Of a stretch of 64,000 nt of DNA, positions 16,597 through 25,804 are shown piece by piece. This DNA comes from G963663495 sp963663495. Its GTDB lineage: Bacteria; Bacteroidota; Rhodothermia; Rhodothermales; Bin80. The translations under genes were made by a program, and so were the position numbers. Below the pieces are notes generated by a model. It was not told where the DNA came from, made no database searches, and saw only the letters and a list, made by a program, of their open reading frames with translations. The stretch spans positions 5,146,001 through 5,210,000 of the forward strand of contig OY760427.1 of the NCBI GenBank assembly GCA_963663495.1, written 5' to 3'. How positions within the stretch are numbered: the first letter of the stretch is position 1; each line of letters starts with the position of its first letter.

Positions 16597-19167
16597 ATGA
16601 TACCAAAACCGGTCCGAACCCTTACCGCCTCCCCAGCACTACCGCCGGCCCTCATGCGTTTGCGCGAGCTGGCTTACAATCTGCGATGGGCTTGGGATGA
16701 AGATGCGCTTGACCTGTTCCGCCGGCTCGGCACTGATCATTGGTCAGCGTCCGGACACAACCCCGTCCTGCTGCTCGGCATATTGCCCCAGCAGGAACTG
16801 ATAGACGCAAGCAACGACGAATCTTTTCTAGCGCACTTGAAGCGCGTGAGTGCGGACCACGATGCCTACATGGCACAAACATCAACCTGGTACCAGAAAA
16901 ACGGTGGAGAGAACACCGATGTAGTCGCCTACTTCTCCGCGGAGTTCGGGGTGACGGAATGTTTGCCGATTTTCGCGGGCGGCCTTGGAGCGCTGGCAGG
17001 TGACCATCTCAAGTCGGCCAGCGATATGGGTATCCCTCTTGTGGGGGTAGGACTACTGTATCAACAGGGATATTTTCGGCAGCACCTCAATGAGGCGGGA
17101 TGGCAGCAGGAAACCTACCAGCCCAACGATTTTGCCAATCTGCCGTTAGTGCTGGAGTATGACACGCATGGGGCGCCGCTAACCGTTAGCGTGGGATTTC
17201 CGGGACGGCAGGTTCACGCACGGATCTGGCGCGTGCAGGTGGGGCGCGTACCGCTGTATCTCCTTGATACGAACTTTGCCGCCAATCCGCGCGACGAGGA
17301 CAGGGACCTGACAGATTACCTCTATGGCGGCGGCGATGAGCTTCGTATCCGGCAGGAGGTGATGTTGGGAATAGGAGGCTATCGTGCACTGCACGCACTG
17401 AACATACGCCCCGGGATCTACCATATCAACGAAGGCCATTCGGCCTTCCTCGCACTGGAGCGGATACGCATCTACATGCAGAGCAAAGGTCTCTCGTTTG
17501 ATGAAGCGCGTCTTGCGGCAACAGCAGGAATCGTCTTTACTACGCACACGCCGGTGGAGGCGGGGCATGATCGATTCGTCCCGCGCCTGATGGACACCTA
17601 CCTCACAGGATTTGCAGAACGGGAATTGCATCTTTCGCGGCGGGACTTTCTCGGACTCGGCAGGCATGACGCGAACAATGACAACGAGAAATTCGGCATG
17701 ACGAAGCTTGCTCTCCAGATGTGTGCGGTTTGCAACGGTGTCGCCAAGCTCCACGGAGAGGTTAGCCGGAAAATGTGGCAGAATCTCTGGCCTAATGTGC
17801 CGGAGCACGAAATACCGATTGGGCATGTAACGAACGGGGTGCATGTATCAAGCTGGCTGTCGTCAGATATGAAACAGCTTTTTGATCGGTATCTGGGGCC
17901 GAGGTGGAGGACGGAACCGGGAGACAGGTCTATATGGAGCCGCATAGACCAGGTGCCGAGGGCTGCCTTGTGGCGGACGCATGTCTTGCGGCGCGAGCGA
18001 TTGATTGATCTGGCACGCAAGCGCGTGCAACTACAACTGCATCGCGTCGGCGCACCCCAAGCTGACCAGCATGCTGCAGCTGCGGTACTTGACCCTCAAG
18101 CATTGACGATAGGGTTCGCCCGTCGCTTTGCGACCTACAAGAGGGCGACGCTCCTTCTCAGCGACCTGGATCGCCTTGCGCGCATCGTAGGCAGCGAGGA
18201 CCATCCGGTGCAGATCATATTCTCCGGCAAGGCACACCCCAGAGACCAACCGGGCAAGGAACTCATACAGCGCATTGTGACAATAGCAAGACAGCACCCA
18301 TTTCGTGGTCGCATTGTGTTTCTTGAAGACTATGACATGGCCATCACCAGGGCGATGGTGCAAGGGGCGGATGTTTGGCTTAACACGCCCCGGAGGCCCC
18401 GCGAGGCCAGTGGCACAAGCGGAATGAAAGCCGCCGTGAATGGGTGCCTGAATGTCAGCGTGTTGGATGGATGGTGGGACGAAGCATACGATCCGGATCT
18501 CGGGTGGGCCATCGGCACAAGAGAGGTTATATCAGACCAAGCCTATCAGGATGCTGTTGAGGCAGACAATCTGTATGACGTTCTGGAGCACGACATTGTG
18601 CCGCTGTTCTACAGGCGAACATCCGACGGGCTGCCGCGCGAGTGGATCCAGCGGATGCACGGCTCCATTGCCGAGTATGCATCACGGTTCAATTCCCATC
18701 GCATGGTAGAGGAGTACTATACCGGGGCCTACCGCTTGGTGGCCAGCCATTGCAATGATCTGATTACCGAGGATATGAGCAACGTGCAAGCGCTTGCCGC
18801 TTGGAGCGGCAAGGTTGCATCGAAATGGGGTTCGGTACGGATCCGTACAGAGGGGTGCGGGACCAAGAGTATGTTGCAGGTGGGCGAGACCTTTTGCGTA
18901 CGCGCAAGCGTGGACCTCGGTGGGCTTGAACCAGATGACGTGGATGTCGAACTCTACTTCGGCGAGGTGACAGCTGCAGAGGAGATCGTGCACCCGCAAG
19001 TGATCCCACTTGAGATGACGGGTAGAGACGGTGGCACCTACGCGTTTGGCACCGATACCGTTACCTGCCCCCGCAGCGGCTTGTTCGGATATACGGTACG
19101 GGTCGTACCGAAACGGAAGGGTGTACCTTGGATGCGGGGTTGGGCCGTATGGCCATCTGCCGAATAA
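16597..19167 (+). CDS. glgP: Alpha-glucan (glycogen) phosphorylase, GT35
   Basis: 856 residues. It cleaves alpha-1,4-glucan with phosphate to give glucose-1-phosphate in the cytosol. It belongs to the branch with an N-terminal DUF3417 domain (LRELAYNLRWAWDEDALDLF), then VAYFSAEFGVTECLPIFAGG and GDHLKSASDMGIPLVGVGLL. The phosphate/PLP region follows: GFARRFATYKRATLLLSDL, FSGKAHPRDQPGKELIQ and the PLP Lys at 611 in EASGTSGMKAAVNG. A ~100-residue beta-rich C-terminal extension follows. The MITE+TnpB unit ends 34 bp upstream, so the native promoter has probably been displaced or replaced. A small lipoprotein gene converges 5 bp downstream. Confidence 0.95.
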   Translation: MIPKPVRTLTASPALPPALMRLRELAYNLRWAWDEDALDLFRRLGTDHWSASGHNPVLLLGILPQQELIDASNDESFLAHLKRVSADHDAYMAQTSTWYQKNGGENTDVVAYFSAEFGVTECLPIFAGGLGALAGDHLKSASDMGIPLVGVGLLYQQGYFRQHLNEAGWQQETYQPNDFANLPLVLEYDTHGAPLTVSVGFPGRQVHARIWRVQVGRVPLYLLDTNFAANPRDEDRDLTDYLYGGGDELRIRQEVMLGIGGYRALHALNIRPGIYHINEGHSAFLALERIRIYMQSKGLSFDEARLAATAGIVFTTHTPVEAGHDRFVPRLMDTYLTGFAERELHLSRRDFLGLGRHDANNDNEKFGMTKLALQMCAVCNGVAKLHGEVSRKMWQNLWPNVPEHEIPIGHVTNGVHVSSWLSSDMKQLFDRYLGPRWRTEPGDRSIWSRIDQVPRAALWRTHVLRRERLIDLARKRVQLQLHRVGAPQADQHAAAAVLDPQALTIGFARRFATYKRATLLLSDLDRLARIVGSEDHPVQIIFSGKAHPRDQPGKELIQRIVTIARQHPFRGRIVFLEDYDMAITRAMVQGADVWLNTPRRPREASGTSGMKAAVNGCLNVSVLDGWWDEAYDPDLGWAIGTREVISDQAYQDAVEADNLYDVLEHDIVPLFYRRTSDGLPREWIQRMHGSIAEYASRFNSHRMVEEYYTGAYRLVASHCNDLITEDMSNVQALAAWSGKVASKWGSVRIRTEGCGTKSMLQVGETFCVRASVDLGGLEPDDVDVELYFGEVTAAEEIVHPQVIPLEMTGRDGGTYAFGTDTVTCPRSGLFGYTVRVVPKRKGVPWMRGWAVWPSAE

Positions 19168-19172
19168 GGTGT

Positions 19173-19964
19173 CTATGGGATTGCAGGCAGTTGCGCCAAG
19201 TCCAGCTTGCCCGGGTTCTCAAAAATCGCGGCAGGTAGGTCGTCGAACACGGCCACATTAGGCAAAATTAAGGACGACCCGTCGGGGCGCATCCCCCTGT
19301 CGTCGGAAAGAAGGATGGCTCCGTGTCGTTGCCAGTTCAGCCATGGATACGTCATTTTCGGTTCGGGATCGTCCGAAGAGGCATAGTAGGACCATTGCCC
19401 CACCAGCATGGTCTCCGTATCAATAAACACTTCGTAGCGGTTATCAGGGGTCATCCCGACATCCTTGAATGTTAGCGAAAGGACTTCCGCCGCCCGACCA
19501 TCTTCCATGATCCCGGCCCCCTCGTATCGGAGTGTGACACCGGAATCCTTAAGCTTGTAGGGCATAAGCAGCCAGTACGAACTATTTATCCAGTTCCGGT
19601 AGGCCTGCAGGAGAAGAGAATCACGGCCGCGCGTGTCCGTTACATGCAGTCCGTTTTGCCATGCATCGCCGTGCCGGGATTCCAGATTCATCAGAACGAC
19701 GGTGCTGTCGCGCTGCCAGCGAAATCGGCCCGTCCATTTATCCCAGATCTGATCATCAGCGAAAAAGCTCCAGGACAGGTAGCGGGTCTGGTCCCACGCG
19801 CTCCTCCCTCCCATGCTGCTCATGACATCATCGGCAATCTCCACTGCACGGCTGTCCGAGCCAGCCGCATTAAAACCCTCCATGGGCGGGTTATCCTCTG
19901 CCTGATTGGCGCACGAGATATACAGTAGCAGAGCGAGTAAGATCAGGATAAGGTCGCGCATCAT
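19173..19964 (-). CDS. Lipoprotein of the DUF6503-like type
   Basis: 263 residues. The lipoprotein signal MRDLILILLALLLYISC has its lipobox Cys at about residue 18. The mature part starts with an acidic linker and then MSSMGGRSAWDQTRYLSWSF, a pattern common in Bacteroidota outer lipoproteins with a LolA/LppX-like half-barrel. Repeated beta-strands follow, such as YRNWINSSYWLLMPYKLKD and DNRYEVFIDTETMLVGQW. A lipid- or ligand-binding envelope role is inferred from this fold resemblance only. It is convergent with glgP and divergent from the DPP-IV-like gene. Confidence 0.7.
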   Translation of the reverse strand: MMRDLILILLALLLYISCANQAEDNPPMEGFNAAGSDSRAVEIADDVMSSMGGRSAWDQTRYLSWSFFADDQIWDKWTGRFRWQRDSTVVLMNLESRHGDAWQNGLHVTDTRGRDSLLLQAYRNWINSSYWLLMPYKLKDSGVTLRYEGAGIMEDGRAAEVLSLTFKDVGMTPDNRYEVFIDTETMLVGQWSYYASSDDPEPKMTYPWLNWQRHGAILLSDDRGMRPDGSSLILPNVAVFDDLPAAIFENPGKLDLAQLPAIP

Positions 19965-20020
19965 TCAATGTGAGAGTGCAAAAATGCTATCTTGTCGGGG
20001 TTGAATATACCGGAATTGCC

Positions 20021-22330
20021 ATGGTTGGTGTTACTCATGAGGCGGCGGTAAAATCTTGCTGCATATGGTTGATTATGGCAGCTGGAGGATTCTGGACCTT
20101 GGAAGGACATTCCCAGGCGATCACTGCTGCGGACTATGAGCATGCGCAGTCTTTCCTGTCGGCCACGGTCAACCCGCTGGTTTATAACGATGATGTACGC
20201 CCCCGCTGGTTGGAAGATGATCGGTTCTGGTATGCAAACATAACCCGCTCGGGTACGCAGTACGTACTGATAGATCCAACAGGCGCAAGCCGTGCCCCGC
20301 TATTCGACCACGAGGGGATGGCAGCATCCTTGTCCCGGGTGTTGGAGATGGATATTGAGTCACAGGGACTCCCTCGGCTGGTTAGATATTCTGATGGCAT
20401 GCTGACGTTTGATGAGTATGGGGAGCGGGTGGTGTGCGACGCGGAAGAACTGACATGTGCATTAGCCCAGAGCAGCTCTGAGACGGTTCCTTACTCCACC
20501 AAGTCACCGGACGGCAGGCATGCGGCATTCATTCGCGACCATAACCTGTGGGTACGGCATCTTGCTACGGGCACGGAGATCCAACTCACCACTGATGGCG
20601 AAGAAGGCTACGGGTATGCTACCAACAACGCCGGTTGGGTACGTAGCAGGAGGCCGGTACTACTGTGGTCCCCGGATTCTCAAAAGATAGCTACGTTTCA
20701 GCATGATGGGCGGGGAGTAGGCGAAATGTACACCGTATCTACGCGCGTAGGCCACCCGCAGCTTGACAGATGGCGCTATCCACTCGTCGGCGACAGTCTG
20801 ATTTTTCGCATCGCGCGCGTGGTAGTCCATTTGGAAGGGCCTCATGTGGTTCGCCTGGACATGCCGGCTGATCCTCACCGAAGCACTACCACCGATCATG
20901 TAGCGAATTGGCAGGGGCAATTTCTTGATGTACAATGGAGCCCTGACTCCGAGGCGCTTGCGTTCATATCAAGTTCCCGTGACCACAAGAACGCCACTCT
21001 TCGGCTGGCCGATGCAGCGTCGGGGAGCGTGCGGGAGGTGCTGGCCGAGCATGCTCCGACGTATTACGAGTCTGGCATAGATGCGGAAAATTGGCGCGTT
21101 CTTTTTGGCTCCGACGAGGTGCTCTGGTTCTCCGAAAGAGACGATTGGGGACACCTGTACCTTTACGACCTCAAGAGCGGAGCATTGAAAGACCGTGTTA
21201 CGGAGGGCGAATGGGCTGTCCAGCAGGTTGTGCGTTTGGATGATGAATCGCGCTATGTGTACTTCAATGCTGGGGGGCGAGACGGGCCTGACCCCTATTA
21301 CCATTCTCTCTACCGCGTCCATCTTGACAGTGGCGCTGTAGCATTGCTTACTCCGGAAACTGCGCACCATACAGCATCTTTCAGTCCATCAGGCCGGTTC
21401 TTTGTGGACCGATTCTCCACACCATCGGTGCCTCCTACAGCTGTCGTGCGGCGCGGTGATGGTACGTACGTAATGGAGTTGGAAACCGCTGACATTGCGG
21501 ACTTGGAGGCAGCGGGATGGCAGCCCCCGCAGTCCGTGGTTGTGAAGGCGCGGGACGGCCAAACGGATCTGTACGGGCTTCTGTACAACCCTACCCGTCT
21601 GGATTCCACGCGCTCGTACCCCATACTGAACTATATCTATCCCGGTCCCCAGTCCGGGAGCGTGGGAAGCCGCTCATTTCGTGCGGCTCGCGGAGATAAG
21701 CAGGCTGTGGCAGAGCTGGGCTTTGTCGTTGTTGAAGTAGATGCGATGGGGACGCCGGGGCGTTCCAAATCGTTTCATGACGCCTATTACGGACAGATGG
21801 GAGACAACGGCATCCCCGACCAGATTACCGCGATTCAACAATTGGCCGCATCTCGTCCCTGGATGGATCTGGAGCGCGTTGGCATCTGGGGGCATTCCGG
21901 GGGCGGGTTTGCCTCGACCGGTGCCATCTTACGATTTCCGGACTTTTACAAGGTTGCGGTGTCCGGCGCGGGCAATCATGACAACCGTAACTACGAGGAT
22001 GACTGGGGTGAAAAATGGCATGGGCTCCTAGAGACCTATCCTGATGGAACAACGAACTACGACAGCCAGGCCAACCATCTTCTTGCGGCCAACCTGGAGG
22101 GAAAACTTCTGCTGGCCCACGGGATGCTGGATGACAATGTCCCTGCGTCCAATACCTTGTTGATGGTGGATGCTCTGATCAAGGCAAACAAGGACTTTGA
22201 TCTGGTGATCTTCCCGAATGCAAACCACGGTTTATTTCCTGCGCGGACATACTGGATGCGCAAACGATGGGACTACTTTGTCCGCCACTTGCACGGCACG
22301 GAGCCCCCGAAGGAGTTTGCCTTCAATTAG
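20021..22330 (+). CDS. Secreted prolyl oligopeptidase family (S9B, DPP-IV-like) peptidase
   Basis: 769 residues from ATG 20021. An upstream in-frame ATG at 19970 would put 17 residues before the hydrophobic signal (SCCIWLIMAAGGFWTLEGHSQA), so 20021 is preferred. The N-terminal beta-propeller carries LLWSPDSQKIATFQHDGRG and VQWSPDSEALAFISS. The C-terminal alpha/beta hydrolase has the nucleophile Ser626 in WGHSGGGF, Asp in GMLDDNVPASNT and His in FPNANHGLF. It should cut dipeptides from the N-terminus of peptides in the periplasm or outside. Neighbouring genes also concern peptides and D-amino acids. Confidence 0.92.
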   Translation: MVGVTHEAAVKSCCIWLIMAAGGFWTLEGHSQAITAADYEHAQSFLSATVNPLVYNDDVRPRWLEDDRFWYANITRSGTQYVLIDPTGASRAPLFDHEGMAASLSRVLEMDIESQGLPRLVRYSDGMLTFDEYGERVVCDAEELTCALAQSSSETVPYSTKSPDGRHAAFIRDHNLWVRHLATGTEIQLTTDGEEGYGYATNNAGWVRSRRPVLLWSPDSQKIATFQHDGRGVGEMYTVSTRVGHPQLDRWRYPLVGDSLIFRIARVVVHLEGPHVVRLDMPADPHRSTTTDHVANWQGQFLDVQWSPDSEALAFISSSRDHKNATLRLADAASGSVREVLAEHAPTYYESGIDAENWRVLFGSDEVLWFSERDDWGHLYLYDLKSGALKDRVTEGEWAVQQVVRLDDESRYVYFNAGGRDGPDPYYHSLYRVHLDSGAVALLTPETAHHTASFSPSGRFFVDRFSTPSVPPTAVVRRGDGTYVMELETADIADLEAAGWQPPQSVVVKARDGQTDLYGLLYNPTRLDSTRSYPILNYIYPGPQSGSVGSRSFRAARGDKQAVAELGFVVVEVDAMGTPGRSKSFHDAYYGQMGDNGIPDQITAIQQLAASRPWMDLERVGIWGHSGGGFASTGAILRFPDFYKVAVSGAGNHDNRNYEDDWGEKWHGLLETYPDGTTNYDSQANHLLAANLEGKLLLAHGMLDDNVPASNTLLMVDALIKANKDFDLVIFPNANHGLFPARTYWMRKRWDYFVRHLHGTEPPKEFAFN

Positions 22331-22364
22331 TTGGGATGCGTGCGTCGTTGTCAGATGAGGAAGG

Positions 22365-24071
22365 ATGTTCAGGGCGCTGCTAACGGCCGTGCTGGTCGTG
22401 TGGTGTGGTTGCACACCTGTGAACCGCTACGACCTTATCCTCCGAGGTGGGATGATCTACGACGGGAGTGGGGCGCCCCCATTCATAGCCGATGTCGGTG
22501 TCCGTGGATTGCGCGTCGCCGCGGTGGGTGACCTGGCAGGTGCACATGCCGATACAGTGCTTGATGTATCGGGCCTTGCCGTCAGCCCTGGCTTCATAAA
22601 TATGCTCAGTTGGGCTCCGCTGTCCTTGATCCGGGATGGGAGGTCCGAGAGCGATATCCGCCAGGGAATTACATTGGAGCTGTTTGGTGAAGGTCAGTCA
22701 ATGGGCCCGCTGAATGCTGCAATGAAATCGGAGGTACTCCGCGGACTCGTGGAGTACCTTGGCGGAGACGATGCTTACCGGGCTGCAACCGGCAGGGAGC
22801 CGGTTACCCTGCCGTGGACAACGCTCAGGGAGTATCTGGATTTTCTGGTTACTAAAGGGGTGGCGCCAAACGTTGCGTCCATGGTGGGCGCTACTACGGT
22901 TCGCGAACACGAGTTAGGGCACGAGAACCGCCAGCCGAGCCCCGCCGAGCTGCGTCGGATGCAGGAGCACGTTGCTGCCGCCATGGCGGATGGAGCAATG
23001 GGATTGGGCGCTTCCCTGATTTATGCGCCGGCATTTTATGCCGAGACCGAAGAACTGGTGGCCCTCAGCACGGTGATTTCATCGTACGATGGCTTGGTGA
23101 CCGCGCATATCCGCAGTGAAGGAAATAAGTTGTTAGAATCTGTTGACGAACTGATTACGATTGCCCGAGAGGCGGATGTTCGCGCTGAAATTTACCATCT
23201 GAAGGCCGCAGGACAGTCGAACTGGGGAAAGCTGGATTCCGTGGTAGCCCATGTGGAGGCGGCCAGAGCAGAGGGCCTTGCCATCACAGCCGACATGTAC
23301 ACGTATACTGCCGCTGCTACAGGATTCGATGCGGCCATGCCGCCGGAGGTACAGGAAGGGGGCTTTGGCGCCTGGCGGATGCGGCTTCAGGATCCTGCTA
23401 CGCGCGACCGATTGGAGCAGGAGATGAATACGCCGACCGACGCGTGGGAGAATCTATATCTGGCAGCGGGTGCGGATAATATTCTGTTGGGTGGCTTCCG
23501 GAGCAGCGAGCTACGACCGCTTGTGGGAAGGACCCTGGCAGATGTGGCGGCCGAACGCGGGACATCACCGGCGGCTACAGCCATGGACTTGGTTGTGGAA
23601 GACAGCAGCCGGGTGGATGTAGTGTTTTTTGTGATGGCGGAAGAGAACATCCGCAACAAGTTGCGTCTTCCTTGGGTCAGCCTCGGAACGGATGCTCCGT
23701 CGATGGCCACTGAGGGGGCGTTTCTTGAGAGCAATCCTCATCCGCGAGCGTATGGTGCGTTTCCACGGCTCTTGGGCAAGTACGTTCGCGATGAAGGCAT
23801 TCTTTCGCTTGCGGAAGCGATCCGTCGCATAACGTCATTGCCGGCGGATAATCTTGCGATTGACGGTCGGGGAAGGCTGGTTGAGGGTCATTACGCAGAC
23901 ATCGCCGTATTTGACACTGCAGAAATCCGGGACCGCGCCACCTACGAAGCGCCGCATCAGTACTCCACGGGCATGGTACATGTGCTTATAAACGGCACGC
24001 TGGTGCTTCTGGATGGCGACCATACCGGTGCGCTGCCCGGCCGGGTTGTGCTGGGCCCCGGCGCGGAGTAA
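22365..24071 (+). CDS. Amidohydrolase-like lipoprotein, D-aminoacylase family variant
   Basis: 568 residues with a lipoprotein signal (MFRALLTAVLVVWCGC). It follows the N-acyl-D-amino-acid deacylase layout: DLILRGGMIYDGSGAPP, then VSGLAVSPGF, EHELGHENRQPS, TAHIRSEGNKLLESV, AEIYHLKAAGQSNWGKLD, GTDAPSMATEGAF and HYADIAVFDTAEIRD. The usual metal-binding H-x-H after PGF(I/L)D is absent; the sequence there is PGFINMLSWAP. Other predicted ligands (His in TAHIRSEG, His in EIYHLKAAG, Asp in GTDAPS) are kept. It may use a single metal or have altered chemistry. It follows the peptidase gene by 34 bp on the same strand. Confidence 0.85.
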   Translation: MFRALLTAVLVVWCGCTPVNRYDLILRGGMIYDGSGAPPFIADVGVRGLRVAAVGDLAGAHADTVLDVSGLAVSPGFINMLSWAPLSLIRDGRSESDIRQGITLELFGEGQSMGPLNAAMKSEVLRGLVEYLGGDDAYRAATGREPVTLPWTTLREYLDFLVTKGVAPNVASMVGATTVREHELGHENRQPSPAELRRMQEHVAAAMADGAMGLGASLIYAPAFYAETEELVALSTVISSYDGLVTAHIRSEGNKLLESVDELITIAREADVRAEIYHLKAAGQSNWGKLDSVVAHVEAARAEGLAITADMYTYTAAATGFDAAMPPEVQEGGFGAWRMRLQDPATRDRLEQEMNTPTDAWENLYLAAGADNILLGGFRSSELRPLVGRTLADVAAERGTSPAATAMDLVVEDSSRVDVVFFVMAEENIRNKLRLPWVSLGTDAPSMATEGAFLESNPHPRAYGAFPRLLGKYVRDEGILSLAEAIRRITSLPADNLAIDGRGRLVEGHYADIAVFDTAEIRDRATYEAPHQYSTGMVHVLINGTLVLLDGDHTGALPGRVVLGPGAE

Positions 24072-24138
24072 TAGTTTGTAGCATTTTGATGAATATTGTC
24101 TCAGCGCCCGAGGCGTGCTAGCAGAATCGTAGCTCATC

Positions 24139-25683
24139 ATGGCCGATAGGCAAGAAGCATTACAAACACTGCGCGAGGAAGCACGCCTTGGTGGTGGAGC
24201 GGCGAGGATGGCGCGGCAGCATGCACAGGGCAAGCTCACCGCGAGAGAGCGCGTGGAGGTGTTGTTGGACGATGACTCCTTTGAGGAGATTGGGATGTTC
24301 GTTCGACACCAGTGCCACGACTTTGGCCTGCAGGGCAACCGGCCCTTAGGCGATGGTGTGGTAACAGGCCACGGTCTGATCAACGGGCGCACGGTGTTTG
24401 TGTATAGCCAGGATTTTACTGTATTGGGAGGCTCCCTCGGCAGGGCACATGCGGATAAGATTGTCAACATCATGCGCATGGCACTCAATACGGGTGCACC
24501 TATCGTGGGCTTGAATGATTCAGGAGGGGCCCGGATTCAGGAGGGTGTCGTCTCGCTCGGGGGGTACGCAGACATTTTTCTGCTCAACACGGTGGCTTCC
24601 GGGGTGGTACCGCAGATTTCGGCGGTGCTAGGACCGTGTGCCGGCGGGGCAGTGTATAGCCCGGCGATCATGGACTTGGTATTCATGGTAAAAGGCAGCA
24701 GTTACATGTTCGTCACTGGACCGGAGGTGGTTCGCACGGTTACACAGGAGGATGTGACGCTTGAGGAGTTGGGTGGTGCGAGCACGCACGCGACGAAGAG
24801 CGGCGTTGCCCACGTAGCGTGCGAGAACGATGTCGCATGCCTGATGCGTATCCGTGAGGCGTTGCGGTATCTGCCACAGAATTGTGATGAGTTGCCTCCG
24901 GCGTGGCAAACTGGCGATCTGGTATCCAGGGCAGACCCTGCCCTGGATACCCTGGTGCCGAAAAATGCGAACAAGCCCTATGACATGAGGACTGTGATCC
25001 TGTCAGTGGTTGATGAGGGACGCTTTTTTGAGATTCACAAAGAGTACGCACAGAACATTCTTTGTGGCTTCGCCAGTCTTGGTGGGCAGTCAGTAGGAAT
25101 CGTGGCCAACCAGCCAGCGATCCTGGCTGGTGTGTTGGATATTGACGCGTCCGTCAAAGGCGCGCGCTTTGTTCGGTTTTGCGACGCCTTCAATGTACCC
25201 TTGCTGGTGTTTGAGGATGTACCAGGATTCTTGCCGGGCACCGATCAGGAATGGCGGGGCATTATCAGGCATGGTGCAAAATTGCTTTATGCATTCTGCG
25301 AAGCGACCGTACCACGCGTAACCGTCATTACCCGCAAGGCATATGGTGGAGCATATGATGTAATGAACTCAAAGCATATCCGCGGTGACGTAAGCTTTGC
25401 GTGGCCCACGGCGGAAATCGCCGTAATGGGACCACAAGGGGCCGTTGAAATCATCCACCGAAAGCAGCTGGCAGCAGCCAATGATCGTGAAGCTGCAATA
25501 CGAGATTTTGCCAAGGAGTATAAGAGCGCGTTTGCAAATCCCTACATAGCGGCGGAATACGGCTATGTGGACGATGTTATCCTACCGCGGGAAACCAGGC
25601 AACGATTGATCCGCAGTCTGGCGATGCTTCGCAATAAAGCTGTGCGAAATCCGAAAAAGAAACACGGCAATATGCCGCTATAA
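24139..25683 (+). CDS. pccB: Acyl-CoA carboxylase carboxyltransferase (propionyl-CoA type) beta subunit
   Basis: 514 residues, typical length. The N-terminal crotonase-like domain has LTARERVEVLLDDDSFEEIG, then GLNDSGGARIQEGV and LGPCAGGAVYSPAIMD. The C-terminal half carries ILAGVLDIDASVKGARFVRF, FEDVPGFLPGTDQE, TVITRKAYGGAYDVM and FAWPTAEIAVMGPQGAVEI. It moves the carboxyl group from biotin to propionyl-CoA (or a similar acyl-CoA) in the cytosol. No biotin carboxylase or carrier gene is beside it here. The gene ends NMPL, a common carboxyltransferase terminus. Substrate choice (propionyl versus methylmalonyl decarboxylase) is not fixed by sequence alone. Confidence 0.92.
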   Translation: MADRQEALQTLREEARLGGGAARMARQHAQGKLTARERVEVLLDDDSFEEIGMFVRHQCHDFGLQGNRPLGDGVVTGHGLINGRTVFVYSQDFTVLGGSLGRAHADKIVNIMRMALNTGAPIVGLNDSGGARIQEGVVSLGGYADIFLLNTVASGVVPQISAVLGPCAGGAVYSPAIMDLVFMVKGSSYMFVTGPEVVRTVTQEDVTLEELGGASTHATKSGVAHVACENDVACLMRIREALRYLPQNCDELPPAWQTGDLVSRADPALDTLVPKNANKPYDMRTVILSVVDEGRFFEIHKEYAQNILCGFASLGGQSVGIVANQPAILAGVLDIDASVKGARFVRFCDAFNVPLLVFEDVPGFLPGTDQEWRGIIRHGAKLLYAFCEATVPRVTVITRKAYGGAYDVMNSKHIRGDVSFAWPTAEIAVMGPQGAVEIIHRKQLAAANDREAAIRDFAKEYKSAFANPYIAAEYGYVDDVILPRETRQRLIRSLAMLRNKAVRNPKKKHGNMPL

Positions 25684-25804
25684 TGAGCAAATGGAAGGGA
25701 TTGCGTGCAAAAATGTGGATAAAGTGTGCATTATTTACGATCTTTGGCACCGCTAGGTAGCACCCTCTTTTCTTCGGATTCCGGTTAATATTGACCCTTC
25801 GACC

